This document shows, piece by piece, positions 1-8,974 of a stretch of 64,000 nucleotides of DNA. The position numbers were made by a program, and so were the translations under genes. Below the pieces are notes generated by a model. It was not told the origin of the DNA, ran no database searches, and saw only the letters and a program-made list of their open reading frames with translations. Each line of letters starts with the position of its first letter. The stretch's first letter is position 1. This stretch comes from SZUA-430 sp965227535 (lineage in GTDB: Bacteria > Pseudomonadota > Alphaproteobacteria > Micropepsales > Micropepsaceae), in the NCBI GenBank assembly GCA_965227535.1, contig OZ245761.1, forward strand, positions 2,914,001 through 2,978,000. The letters are read 5' to 3'.

Positions 1-1185
1 CGAACCGGTCTGCGCCTCAAGCACAAACACGCGACCATCCACCTCCACCGCATCAACCGGCGTCTTGAACTCGTGCACCATGCTGATCGTCTTGCCCGTC
101 TTGCGATCGATGATCTGCACCGTGTTCGACGTCGCGCTGGCCAGCAGCACATACGTCGCGCCAACGCCGACGCCCGACGGATAGTCGATATCGCTGCCGA
201 ACATCCGCCCCTTCGTCGTCACCTCGCCGCTCTTCGTATCGACGTTGCGATAGGTGAACACATCGGCGACATGGAGCGTCGCATCGTCGCCGCGCGCCAG
301 CGCGATATCGGCGATGGCCGCAATCTTGCCCTTCACAACCGTCGTCACCTGCCCCGTCGCGTCGTCGACGCGATAGACGGCGTTGTCCGCCATGTTGGTG
401 ATGAATATCCGATCCTTCGCATCGATCGCGAGATTATCGAGCGCCGGGTCAAGCTGCGCTGCCTTCACGCGCTTCCGCGCTTTCACGTCGATCTTGTAGA
501 GCGCGCCTTCCTGGGTATCGATCGCCCAAAGATTGCCCTTGGAATCGAAATTCGCCGCCGCCGGCGTCTTAAACCCGTCGACGATCACCTCGACCTTGCC
601 GTCCTTCGGATCGACCGCCGCGATCGCATTCTTGAACCAAAGCGGCCCATAGATGCGCCCGTCCGCCCCCACCTCGAACCCGTTCAGCCCACCCATCTTC
701 TCGGCAATCTTGCGCGGCGGCGTCTTACCCGTGACATCCGCCTCATAAAGCGCGTCGCCCAAAAACACCTGCGTGAAGTAAAGCCGCCCGTCTTTCGTGA
801 AGGCGAGCGAGTTCGCGCCCGGCAGACCCTTCGCGACTTCGACGATCGGCCCGCCCGGCGCTTGCAGAAACACCTTGCCCGTCAGAAACCCGGTCCAAGC
901 GATCGTGCCGTCAGGCGCGAAGGCGATGTCGTCCGCCATACCCGTCGGCGGCGCGATGTAGATTGACGTCGCCCCGGTGTCGGGATCGACCTCATAGATC
1001 GTTTGCCCGACGACGCTGCCGACCAGAAGCTTGCCGTCAGGTGTTGCGGCGATGCCGTGAATGCCGTGGAACACCGACGGGCCCACAAGTTCGCTGACCG
1101 AATAATCGTCGGCCGCGATCGCGGTGGAGCCGGTCATCGCAACCGTTATCGCTACGGCGGCGGTAAGACGTTGAGCATAGGACAT
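1..1185 (-). CDS. Secreted SMP-30/gluconolactonase-like beta-propeller (3' end outside window)
   Basis: The frame is open from the ATG at 1185 to the window edge, giving 395 codons with no stop, so the C-terminus is missing. The first 24 residues form a Sec signal peptide ending in AIA-AD. The rest is a run of short repeats of the type found in SMP-30, NHL and strictosidine-synthase-like propellers, for example GIHGIAATPDGKLLVGS, ADDIAFAPDGTIAWTG and NSLAFTKDGRLYFTQ. Members are periplasmic or extracellular and often bind a metal or hydrolyse lactones, but no substrate can be inferred here. It is divergent from the thioesterase pair, with a shared 116 bp intergenic region. The fold is fairly sure, the activity unknown. 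Confidence 0.8.
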   Translation of the reverse strand, partial: MSYAQRLTAAVAITVAMTGSTAIAADDYSVSELVGPSVFHGIHGIAATPDGKLLVGSVVGQTIYEVDPDTGATSIYIAPPTGMADDIAFAPDGTIAWTGFLTGKVFLQAPGGPIVEVAKGLPGANSLAFTKDGRLYFTQVFLGDALYEADVTGKTPPRKIAEKMGGLNGFEVGADGRIYGPLWFKNAIAAVDPKDGKVEVIVDGFKTPAAANFDSKGNLWAIDTQEGALYKIDVKARKRVKAAQLDPALDNLAIDAKDRIFITNMADNAVYRVDDATGQVTTVVKGKIAAIADIALARGDDATLHVADVFTYRNVDTKSGEVTTKGRMFGSDIDYPSGVGVGATYVLLASATSNTVQIIDRKTGKTISMVHEFKTPVDAVEVDGRVFVLEAQTGS

Positions 1186-1301
1186 GACGCTTCCCCAAGG
1201 TTTTATCCTTCCATCCATCAGTCCATCCCAAGCCCGCACGCGTCAAGACCGCCGCCCCGCGCTGTTGACAGAGCAAATGGCCCCGTCGTCCACTCCTGCC
1301 G

Positions 1302-1769
1302 ATGAGCGATTTGCCCACGACGACCCCAGAGCACAAACCCGGTTTCCTCCTCACCGGCGTGCCCCACGCCGAAGCACTACAGTTCATGGTCGTAGAGATC
1401 AGGGCCGGTGAAACCGTGTGCAAAGTGCCGTACGCGGAGCATCTGGTCGGCAACCCGGACACCGGCGTCGTCCACGGCGGGGTCATCACCTCGCTGCTCG
1501 ACAACGCTTGCGGCATCGCGGTCGGCTCGAAGACGATGCTCCGCGGACAGATCGCAACGCTCGATCTGCGCATCGACTACATGAAGCCCGCCACCCCGCG
1601 CGAAGACATCTTCGCCTTCGCCGAATGCTACAAGGTGACGAAGAACATCGCCTTTGTCCGCGGCCTCGCCTACCACACCGACCGCAACGATCCCATCGCC
1701 ACCTGCGCCGCCGCCTTCATGCTCGGCACGAAGAACGCCAAGGGCGCCAACGTCGGCGGAGGCAGTTAG
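1302..1769 (+). CDS. PaaI-family hotdog thioesterase (first of a tandem pair)
   Basis: A 155-residue single hotdog-fold protein of usual length for the PaaI/YbgC-like thioesterases. The active-site helix motif is visible around residues 60-70 as VVHGGVITSLLDNACG, where the HGG turn and the Asp are the family's acyl-CoA site. The second half carries the expected LRIDYMKPA strand. It probably hydrolyses a small or aromatic acyl-CoA. The stop codon abuts the ATG of a second, diverged thioesterase, so the two are almost certainly co-translated and could form a heteromer. The substrate cannot be told from the sequence. Confidence 0.85.
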   Translation: MSDLPTTTPEHKPGFLLTGVPHAEALQFMVVEIRAGETVCKVPYAEHLVGNPDTGVVHGGVITSLLDNACGIAVGSKTMLRGQIATLDLRIDYMKPATPREDIFAFAECYKVTKNIAFVRGLAYHTDRNDPIATCAAAFMLGTKNAKGANVGGGS

Positions 1770-2222
1770 ATGGAAATCATCAAGCGCGCCATCGCTGAAG
1801 GCCGCAAACCCGACTTGCAGGCGCTGGTCGACGCAATCCCCTATTGCCGCTTCCTCGGGATAGAGATCGACCGTAAGGGAAACGAACTGACGACGATCCT
1901 GCGCTTCGACAAAAAGCTCATCGGCAATCCCATCTTGCCGGCACTGCACGGTGGCGTCGTCGGCGCATTCCTCGAGGTGACCGCCGTCATCCAACTGATG
2001 CTCGAGGCCGAAACCGAAGATCTGCCGAAGCCCGTCGACATCGGAATCGACTACCTCCGCTCCGGCCGCCCGGTCGACGCATATGCACGCGCGACGATCA
2101 CAAAACACGGCCGGCGCGTCTGCAACGTGCGCGCCGAGGCCTGGCAAGACGAACGCTCGCGTCCGATTGCTGCATTGCACGGCCACTTCCTCATCAAGCC
2201 GAAAGACAGCGATCCCATTTAG
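1770..2222 (+). CDS. PaaI-family hotdog thioesterase (second of a tandem pair)
   Basis: This 150-residue protein starts on the base after the upstream TAG. It has the same hotdog layout as its neighbour, with LHGGVVGAFLEVTAV in the active-site helix and DIGIDYLRSGRP in the strand after it. The catalytic acid position is Glu rather than the Asp of the first copy, a difference that separates known PaaI-like subfamilies. The two proteins are clearly diverged, so this is an old duplication or a pairing of two subfamilies, not a recent copy. Function is inferred as acyl-CoA thioester hydrolysis. Confidence 0.83.
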   Translation: MEIIKRAIAEGRKPDLQALVDAIPYCRFLGIEIDRKGNELTTILRFDKKLIGNPILPALHGGVVGAFLEVTAVIQLMLEAETEDLPKPVDIGIDYLRSGRPVDAYARATITKHGRRVCNVRAEAWQDERSRPIAALHGHFLIKPKDSDPI

Positions 2223-2392
2223 TTAGGATCGCTTCGCGCGCTCGACCTTGCTCCATCGCACCGCAGTTGCGAACTGGATGCGCGCGAATCTTCGCATCGT
2301 GATTTGCTTACGGCGTGGACAGGCATACCCTCCCCAAACGTGGTTCTCAGTTGCGTTCGAGTATTTTTTGAACCTTCGAAGGAGAGGCCGCT

Positions 2393-2539
2393 ATGCGTCG
2401 CTCATATGCAGACTGGATTGCGTGGTCGCTGGTGCTGGCGATCGGCGTCGTCGCCGGGACGGAATACTTCGTCCAACAACAAACCGGCATGTCGACACCG
2501 GCTTACGTCTACAAAGTCGTCGTAACACCCGACCGCTAA
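2393..2539 (+). CDS. Small single-pass membrane protein (48 aa)
   Basis: A short frame begins at ATG 2393 behind a strong Shine-Dalgarno AAGGAGAG (2379-2386) at good spacing. The product has a short charged N-terminus, one hydrophobic segment (about residues 9-24, WIAWSLVLAIGVVAG) and a polar tail ending VVVTPDR. The N-terminal pattern of an acidic residue, Trp, then a hydrophobic stretch is echoed in the 87-residue protein encoded just downstream, so the two may be relatives. No family is recognised. The ribosome site, clean start and stop and the membrane segment support a real gene. Confidence 0.6.
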   Translation: MRRSYADWIAWSLVLAIGVVAGTEYFVQQQTGMSTPAYVYKVVVTPDR

Positions 2540-2813
2540 GAATTTTTAGGCGGTGCGCCTCGCTCGCAATAGTCGCGAGGCCGCCGCCATTTCTTTGTCA
2601 AAAACCCTTCACACCGCCGACACGCCGTGACGCTGATCACAGCGCGCACGCACAGTTTTCGCGCATTCGACGCCGCCAATGTGACACACGCTCCAAAATG
2701 ACATGCGAAGCGCGCATGCCTGCTATGTGACACCAATCTTCATTTGAATCCACACGCCATCAACCATACCTACACGCGCAACAAGACGACAGGATCTTGA
2801 GGAGAGACCGCAG

Positions 2814-3077
2814 ATGTTTTCGCGCAATTGGGAAGACTGGGCTTTGGCGCTTCCGTTGGCCATCGTGCCCGTCGTGGCTTTGACGTTCGGCGGTGCGCAG
2901 ACGCCGAGCTTCGCGACCGACGCCATTGCGGCCGAGCAAAACAAACCGAACTACGTGATGACCATCACCGGCAAGCGCCTGCCCGCCGATTGCAGGGGCG
3001 TCGCCGAAAAGGATCTGGCCGCCCACTGCATCGCGCTGATGGACAGCACGACCGTCACGATGCGCAAAGCGCACTAA
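2814..3077 (+). CDS. Small membrane-anchored or exported protein, unknown function (87 aa)
   Basis: The ATG at 2814 follows TTGAGGAGAGACC, a good ribosome site. The product has a short N-terminus (MFSRNWEDW), a hydrophobic stretch at about residues 10-28, and then a soluble domain with two cysteines (in ADCRG and AHCIA) that could form a disulfide if exported. A strong rho-independent terminator follows directly. The start resembles the 48-residue protein upstream. I do not recognise the family. Codon use is normal for the window. Confidence 0.7.
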   Translation: MFSRNWEDWALALPLAIVPVVALTFGGAQTPSFATDAIAAEQNKPNYVMTITGKRLPADCRGVAEKDLAAHCIALMDSTTVTMRKAH

Positions 3078-3094
3078 ACCGCCAAGTCCAAACG

Positions 3095-3129
3095 AAAAGG
3101 GCGCGACCTCACAGGGCGCGCCCTTTTTT
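3095..3129 (+). terminator. Rho-independent terminator
   Basis: GGGCGCG (3099-3105) pairs with CGCGCCC (3117-3123) around an 11-base loop, flanked by AAAA on the left and T6 (3124-3129) on the right. It ends the plus-strand small-protein gene, and the shorter A tract could help stop the convergent spoVR transcript. Confidence 0.85.
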
Positions 3130-3146
3130 GGTGCCTTTCGCAGACT

Positions 3147-4646
3147 CTAGGACTCGGGCTCTTCCAGTTCGACCGAGTACCCCCACAGGCGGCGCACGTG
3201 CTTCAGCACGGCGTCCTTGTTGCCCTGCGCCAGCGGAATGCCGCGATGCCGGTTATGCCGGATGGTCAGCGTGCGGTCGCCCGCGAGATTCGCCCCGACC
3301 ACCTGGATGTCCGGCTGATGCGATGAAAGATCGTAGAGCCGCGCCAGCGACGTCCGCAGCTTGCGATAGCCGCCCTCGTTATGGATCGCCGCCACCGTAT
3401 AGACCGGGTCTTCGGCCCCATCGCGCACGGCGAACAGCTTCAGATCCCGCATCACCTTCGGGCTCAAGAACTGCTGGATGAAACTCTCATCGCGATAATT
3501 GGCCCACGCGTGCTTGAGAACGTCGCGCCAGTCGCCCTTGCCGGCGAACTCCGGAAACCAATCCTTGTCCTCAGGCGTGGGCGCTTCCGAAATGCGCTTG
3601 ATGTCCGACATCATCGCAAAGCCCAGCGCATACGGGTTGATCCCGTAATAGCGGCTATCGTCGAAGCCCGGCTGCATCACCACGCTGGAATGCGAATGCA
3701 TGAACTCCAGCATCGATCCCGCACCGATCTGCCCGCGGTCGCAAAGCTCGTTCATGATGTAGTGATGCACGAACGTGGCGCAGCCCTCGTTCATCACCTT
3801 CGTCTGCATCTGCGGATAGAAATATTGCGCGACGTTGCGCACCACGCGAAGAATCTCGCGCTGCCAGTTCTTCAACACCGGCGAGTGCTTCTCGAGGAAG
3901 TAGATGATGTTCTCTTCCGGCAGGTTCATCTGCGCGTGCAGCCCGACGGTCTCGTCCTCGTCGACCGACGCCAGATCTGCGCTCATGTCCCGTGACGCGC
4001 CGGGCAACGTCCGCCAGATGTCGTTGAAGCTCTCTTCCTCGTACTGACGCCGCTTGCGCAACCGTTCCTCGCGCTGCGCCCGTGACGGACGCGGCGGACG
4101 GCGATACCGGAACACGCCCTGCTCCATCAGCGTATGCGCGGAATCGAGGATCAATTCGACCTGCTCGGCCCCGTACTTTTCTTCGCACGCCGCAACGTAT
4201 TTCTTCGAGAACGCAAGGTAATCGAGGATCGCCTCGGCGTTCGTCCACTGCCGGAACAGATAGTTGTTCTTGAAGAAGTGATTATGCCCGAAACACGCAT
4301 GCGCCATGACCAGCGCCTGCATCGTCATGGTGTTCTCTTCCATGAGATAGGCGATGCACGGGTTCGAGTTGATGACGATCTCATAGGCCAGGGCCGACCA
4401 GCCCTTGTTGTACATCGTCTCTTCGCGGGCAAAAATCTTGCCGAACGACCAGTGATGGTACATCAGCGGCATGCCGTGCGCGGAATATGCGTCGAGCATC
4501 TGCTCCGACGCGATGATCTCGATCTGATTGGGATAGACGTCGAGCTTCAGGTCGTTGAGGCCGATATCCTCGATCGCGCCGAACACCTTCTGCAACAGCG
4601 GAAAGTCCCACTCCGCGCCGTCGAATAGCAGTTCGCGTCCGCTCAT
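3147..4646 (-). CDS. spoVR: SpoVR family protein
   Basis: A 499-residue protein of usual length for the SpoVR/YcgB family. It starts MSGRELLFDGAEWDF, with the ATG overlapping the stop of the upstream hydrolase gene as ATGA (4643-4646). The frame runs open further upstream, but that part is antisense-type translation of the hydrolase and is not real. Recognisable family stretches include MYHHWSFGK, NSNPCIAYLMEEN, ACFGHNHFFKNN and YYGINPYALGF. SpoVR proteins regularly sit with PrkA and YeaH, as here, and are linked to stress survival in proteobacteria. The biochemical activity is unknown. It is the last gene of the operon. Confidence 0.95.
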   Translation of the reverse strand: MSGRELLFDGAEWDFPLLQKVFGAIEDIGLNDLKLDVYPNQIEIIASEQMLDAYSAHGMPLMYHHWSFGKIFAREETMYNKGWSALAYEIVINSNPCIAYLMEENTMTMQALVMAHACFGHNHFFKNNYLFRQWTNAEAILDYLAFSKKYVAACEEKYGAEQVELILDSAHTLMEQGVFRYRRPPRPSRAQREERLRKRRQYEEESFNDIWRTLPGASRDMSADLASVDEDETVGLHAQMNLPEENIIYFLEKHSPVLKNWQREILRVVRNVAQYFYPQMQTKVMNEGCATFVHHYIMNELCDRGQIGAGSMLEFMHSHSSVVMQPGFDDSRYYGINPYALGFAMMSDIKRISEAPTPEDKDWFPEFAGKGDWRDVLKHAWANYRDESFIQQFLSPKVMRDLKLFAVRDGAEDPVYTVAAIHNEGGYRKLRTSLARLYDLSSHQPDIQVVGANLAGDRTLTIRHNRHRGIPLAQGNKDAVLKHVRRLWGYSVELEEPES

Positions 4647-5629
4647 GCCGCCGCCTGTGATGCAGTGCGCTCCAACATCAGCGCGAACAGAACCTTGAGC
4701 AAGTCCACATGCTCGACCTTGCGTCCCGACAGCACATGATGGGTCGCAACCTGCCCGTGCGCAAACCCGCACAGCTTCACGAACCGCGAGCCGGGCAGAA
4801 TGGTCGAATTCACCGGCACCAACCCGTCGTTCTTGAGCCCCAGCGACGCCATCCACCGCCCGGTCGGCCAATCCGGCATCAGGCTGGTCGCCCCCGCCGA
4901 CGAACCGCTGACGGTACCGACGCACATCGTCGGCACATCGCGCAGCACCTGCTCGATCTGGCCCGCATTGTCGTCCATGTACCGCGCGCGCCGCTCGGTC
5001 CCGATATCGCCGATCGCGTCGAGGTCGGCGCCAAGAATCTTCAGCGCCGCGCCGCCAATCCGCCGCGCGCGCTTCGTGCCCGACGCTACATCGGCAATAG
5101 GCGAGCCATGAAACGGCGCCTGAAACGCAATCCAGCCATCGACATAACGGCGCAACTCCGGATGCGCGACCAACGCCTGCAGCGTATCGAGCCCACCCTT
5201 CGAGTGCGTGACGATCCATGTCGGGCAATGCCGTGCGGCGATGATCTCCGCCAGCCGTTCGCCGTTCCGCTCAACCGTGGCGCCCGTATCGATATCCGCG
5301 ATCGAGGCGTCGAAGCCTTCGTCGCGTAACTGCCGAACCTGATGCGTGAGATATTCGACCAACCGAAGCCGGCTCGCCTTCAGCGCAATCCCGCTCAATA
5401 CCGCCGGAACGAACAGAATGTGCGACGCGCGCAGCCGGTGCGCGATGTGCCCAAACGCCCGATCAGCCTTCGCCGTATCGAGCTTGCCCTTCTCCAGAAA
5501 CGCATCGAGCCGCGCCGTGTCGTCGCTGGCGAGCGGCGTCCGCCGCAAACGCGCAAACGCGTCCGTCTCGGCCTCGTGTTCGAGCCACATCAGTAGCCGT
5601 CCCCAAGCCCGCGCGCCGGCCAAGTTCAT
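4643..5629 (-). CDS. Alpha/beta hydrolase (lipase-like) inside the prkA-yeaH-spoVR operon
   Basis: A 328-residue protein. Its ATG overlaps the yeaH stop (ATGA, 5626-5629) and its own stop overlaps the spoVR start, so it is translationally coupled on both sides. The core shows an alpha/beta-hydrolase nucleophile elbow, THSKGG, with Ser143 as predicted nucleophile. It lacks the usual first Gly of GxSxG. A late GFAHGQVATHH stretch could supply the catalytic His. There is no signal peptide or lipobox, so it should be cytoplasmic. This gene is not part of the familiar three-gene yeaG-yeaH-ycgB set of enterobacteria. The substrate is unknown, with a lipid or ester as the default guess. Confidence 0.78.
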   Translation of the reverse strand: MNLAGARAWGRLLMWLEHEAETDAFARLRRTPLASDDTARLDAFLEKGKLDTAKADRAFGHIAHRLRASHILFVPAVLSGIALKASRLRLVEYLTHQVRQLRDEGFDASIADIDTGATVERNGERLAEIIAARHCPTWIVTHSKGGLDTLQALVAHPELRRYVDGWIAFQAPFHGSPIADVASGTKRARRIGGAALKILGADLDAIGDIGTERRARYMDDNAGQIEQVLRDVPTMCVGTVSGSSAGATSLMPDWPTGRWMASLGLKNDGLVPVNSTILPGSRFVKLCGFAHGQVATHHVLSGRKVEHVDLLKVLFALMLERTASQAAA

Positions 5630-6948
5630 ACCTTGGCCTCCGTACCTTCTTTCGCGAACAGCTCGCGGAAGACGGGGAAGATGTCTTGCGGCTTGGCAAT
5701 GCGCTTGGTGGCGAAGTTCTTCCAATCCTTGGCGACGGTGCGATAGGCGCGCCACAACTCCGCCCCCGACTCTTCGCTGGAAAACACTTCCATCTCGCGC
5801 TCGTCGAGAATCTCGATGTAGGCGTAGTACTGGCAGATCGGCATCAGATCCTGATTCAACAGGTCCACGCAGCGCGACGCATCGCCGGTCTGCGTATAGC
5901 CGTCCGAAGCCTGCGCGGCGTAAATGTTCCATTCGCCCGTGTTGTAACGCTCGGCGACGATCTTCTTCATCTCCTCAAGCGCCGTCGACACGATCGTGCC
6001 GCCCGACTGGCGCGAGTAGAAGAACGTATGCTCGTCCACTTCCTGCGCGTCGTGCGTATGGCGGATGAACACGATATCCAACCGGTCATACCGCCGCCGC
6101 AAGAACAGATGCAGCAGCATGAAGAACCGCTTGGCGAGATCCTTCTCCCGCTCGCCCATCGAACCCGACACGTCCATCAGACAGAACATGACCGCCCGGC
6201 TCGTCGGAATGGGCTGCTGTTGAAACGCGTTGAAACGCACGTCGACCGGATCGAGGAACGGCACCCATTTGCGCCGATGCTCCATCCGCGCAATCTCTTC
6301 CTCAAGCTCGGCGATGACTTCGCGCTTGTCGGCGTCAGGCGTCGCCCCGCAGCGCAGCTCCAGCACGCGCTGGCGCAGCACCTCGATGTCGTCTTCCTTC
6401 GGCCGCCGCATCGCCATCCGCCGGCCGAACGAATTGCGCATCGTACGCACGAGATTGATCTGCGTCGGCGACCCCGAGGTGGTCAGACCCGCGCGCCGCC
6501 ACGAATAACTCTTGATCTCTTTCAGCGCCGTCTTGATCAAATTCGGCAGCTCGAGATCTTCAAAGAAAATGTCGAGAATTTCGTCCTGGCTCAGCGTGAA
6601 CGAAAAATCGTCCTCGCCCTCGCCGCTCGTCGACGCGTCTTTGCCGCGGCCCTGGCCGTCGCCCTGACGCGGCTTCTTGATCTGATCGCCTTCGACGAAG
6701 TCCTTGTTGCCCGGCAGAACGCGTTCGTTCTCCCCGCCCGACGCCGGATCGAGCCGGAAGCGCGGCTCTTTCGTGCTCTTCGTCGGAATCGAGATCTTCT
6801 GGTTTTTCGCGAAGTCCGAGACGGTCCTGTCCTTCAAGGACTTCTGGACCGCCTCTTTGATCTCGGCGCGCGCGCGGCGAATGAAGCGTTGCCGGTTGGC
6901 AAGGCTCTTGCCCTTGGGGTTCAGTCGCCGATCGATAAAGTTCGTCAT
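5626..6948 (-). CDS. yeaH: YeaH/YhbH family protein (DUF444, von Willebrand A-like)
   Basis: A 440-residue DUF444 protein, normal length. The N-terminus is basic (FIDRRLNPKGKSLANRQRF), followed by a low-complexity Gly/Asp/Lys linker (about 75-115) and a C-terminal VWA-like domain with the metal-site motif DVSGS at 259-263. Partners are PrkA upstream and SpoVR downstream, the classic stress trio also seen as yeaG-yeaH-ycgB in Escherichia coli. The protein is thought to act with the PrkA kinase, by analogy with AAA+/VWA pairs. The spacing to prkA is 37 bp, so it is in the same transcript. Confidence 0.95.
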   Translation of the reverse strand: MTNFIDRRLNPKGKSLANRQRFIRRARAEIKEAVQKSLKDRTVSDFAKNQKISIPTKSTKEPRFRLDPASGGENERVLPGNKDFVEGDQIKKPRQGDGQGRGKDASTSGEGEDDFSFTLSQDEILDIFFEDLELPNLIKTALKEIKSYSWRRAGLTTSGSPTQINLVRTMRNSFGRRMAMRRPKEDDIEVLRQRVLELRCGATPDADKREVIAELEEEIARMEHRRKWVPFLDPVDVRFNAFQQQPIPTSRAVMFCLMDVSGSMGEREKDLAKRFFMLLHLFLRRRYDRLDIVFIRHTHDAQEVDEHTFFYSRQSGGTIVSTALEEMKKIVAERYNTGEWNIYAAQASDGYTQTGDASRCVDLLNQDLMPICQYYAYIEILDEREMEVFSSEESGAELWRAYRTVAKDWKNFATKRIAKPQDIFPVFRELFAKEGTEAKV

Positions 6949-6985
6949 GGGTGCCGCCGGAGGGGAGCCGCGCTGATCAGCGCGA

Positions 6986-8932
6986 CTAACCCGCCTTGTT
7001 CACCCGCATATACCACTCGACCAGTCGCCGCACCTGACGCGCCGTGTAGTGGCGAGCCAACATGCGCTTGACGAACTCGTTGTGCTTGGACTGCGTGTCG
7101 GAGTCCTTCTTCGACTCGAACGAAATCACCGGCAACAAGTCCTCGACCTGGCTGAACATCCGCTTCTCGATGACGTTGCGGATCTTCTCGTACGACGTCC
7201 ACGCCGGGTTCTTCCCGTCGTTCGCCGCACGATGGCGCAGCGCGAACTTCACGACCTCATTGCGGAAGTCCTTCGGGTTCGCGATACCGGCCGGCTTCTC
7301 GATCTTCGACAGCTCGTTGTCGAGGTTCTGCCGGTCGAGCATTTGGCCCGTATCCGTATCCTTGAAGTCCTGGTCTTCGATCCAAGCGTCCGCATACGAG
7401 ATGTAACGGTCGAACAAATTCTGACCGTACTCGCTGTACGATTCGAGATAGGCCTTCTGAATCTCCTTGCCGATAAACTCCGCATAGCGCGGCGCCAATT
7501 CGGCCTTGATGAACTCCAGATACCGCTTCTCGGTCTCGTCCGCGTGCTGCTCGCGCTTGATGGCCTGCTCCAGCACATACATCAGATGCACGGGGTCGGC
7601 GGTCACTTCGTTGGTGTCGTAGTTGAACGTCTCCGACAGCACCTTGTAGGCAAAGCGCGTCGAAATCCCGTTCATGCCTTCGTCGACGCCGGCCGCGTCC
7701 TTGTACTCTTGCAGCGTCTTGGCCTTGGGATCGGTATCCTTCAGCTTCTCGCCGTCATAAACCCGCAGCTTCGAGTAGAGATTGGAATTCTCATGCTCCT
7801 TGATGCGCGTGAGCACGCAGAACCGCGCCAGCATCTCAAGCGTCTCAGGCGCGCACGGCGCGTTGCCAAGCTCGCTGCCCTTCAGCAGTTTCTTGTAGAT
7901 CGCCACCTCGTCCGCGGCGCGCAGGCAATACGGCACCGTCACGACGCAGATACGGTCCAGGAACGCTTCGTTGTTCTTGTTCGCCTTGAACTGCGTCCAT
8001 TCGGATTCGTTCGAGTGCGCCAAAATAATGCCCTGGAACGGAATGGGCCCCAGCGTTTCGGTACCGACGTAGTTGCCTTCCTGCGTGGCCGTCAGCAACG
8101 GGTGAAGCACCTTGATCGGCGCTTTGAACATTTCGACGAACTCAAGCAAACCCTGGTTCGCATGGCACAAGCCGCCGGAGAACGAATACGCATCGGCATC
8201 GTTCTGGCTGTATTTCTCAAGCTTGCGGATGTCGACCTTGCCGGTCAGCGCCGAGATGTCCTGGTTGTTCTCGTCGCCCGGCTCCGTCTTCGCCACCGCG
8301 ATCTGGCGCAGCTTCGACGGCATCAGCTTCACGACCTCGAACTTCGAAATGTCGCCGCCGAATTCGTCGAGGCGCTTCACGGCCCACGGGGACATGATGC
8401 CGGTCAGGCGATGCCGCTCGATGTTGTAGCGTTCCTGCAGCAGATCGGCGAGCTCGCTCGTGCGGAAGAGACCCAACGGCGATTCGAACACCGGGCTGAT
8501 CGTGTCTCCGGCTTTCAAAACATAGATCGGATGAACTTCCATCAACTCCTTCAGCCGCTCGGCGAGCGAAGATTTACCGCCGCCCACAGGCCCGAGGAGA
8601 TAGAGAATCTGGCGCCGCTCTTCCAAACCCTGTGCCGCGTGGCGGAAGAAGCCGACGATCCGCTCGATCGTGTCTTCCATGCCGTAGAAGCCTTCGAACG
8701 CGCGATACATCTTGATCGTGCGATTGAAGAACATCCGCGATAATCGAGAGTCGCGCGAGGTGTCGACCAATTCCGGTTCGCCGATCGCTGCGATCATCCG
8801 CTCCGCCGGACTGGCGTACATCATCGGATTGTCGCGCGCGGCGAGGAGGTAGTCGCGCAGTGACATTGTTTCATACTTCTCGCGCGCGTAGGCCCGAGAG
8901 AATGCGTCGAAGACGTCGAGGTTGCCGCTCAT
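6986..8932 (-). CDS. prkA: PrkA/YeaG family serine protein kinase
   Basis: The AAA-type N-terminal domain carries a Walker A motif GPVGGGKSS at residues 114-122, and the C-terminal part matches PrkA kinases. The start is set at MSGNLDVFDAF (648 residues), the usual N-terminus and length. An alternative ATG at 8974 has a better GAAGG ribosome site and would add 14 residues. The frame stays open to 9019. PrkA/YeaG kinases respond to nutrient and nitrogen stress and act with YeaH. This is the first gene of a four-gene minus-strand operon. No GGAAC-N16/17-CGTT stress promoter was seen upstream. Confidence 0.95.
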   Translation of the reverse strand: MSGNLDVFDAFSRAYAREKYETMSLRDYLLAARDNPMMYASPAERMIAAIGEPELVDTSRDSRLSRMFFNRTIKMYRAFEGFYGMEDTIERIVGFFRHAAQGLEERRQILYLLGPVGGGKSSLAERLKELMEVHPIYVLKAGDTISPVFESPLGLFRTSELADLLQERYNIERHRLTGIMSPWAVKRLDEFGGDISKFEVVKLMPSKLRQIAVAKTEPGDENNQDISALTGKVDIRKLEKYSQNDADAYSFSGGLCHANQGLLEFVEMFKAPIKVLHPLLTATQEGNYVGTETLGPIPFQGIILAHSNESEWTQFKANKNNEAFLDRICVVTVPYCLRAADEVAIYKKLLKGSELGNAPCAPETLEMLARFCVLTRIKEHENSNLYSKLRVYDGEKLKDTDPKAKTLQEYKDAAGVDEGMNGISTRFAYKVLSETFNYDTNEVTADPVHLMYVLEQAIKREQHADETEKRYLEFIKAELAPRYAEFIGKEIQKAYLESYSEYGQNLFDRYISYADAWIEDQDFKDTDTGQMLDRQNLDNELSKIEKPAGIANPKDFRNEVVKFALRHRAANDGKNPAWTSYEKIRNVIEKRMFSQVEDLLPVISFESKKDSDTQSKHNEFVKRMLARHYTARQVRRLVEWYMRVNKAG

Positions 8933-8974
8933 GGAGTTCACGCCTATCCCGCTGTTACGCGCTCTTGCGGTCAT

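Noticed and set aside
7049..8743. 564-codon open frame on the plus strand
   Set aside because: It is antisense to prkA, has an Arg/Leu/His-rich product, no ribosome site and no family.
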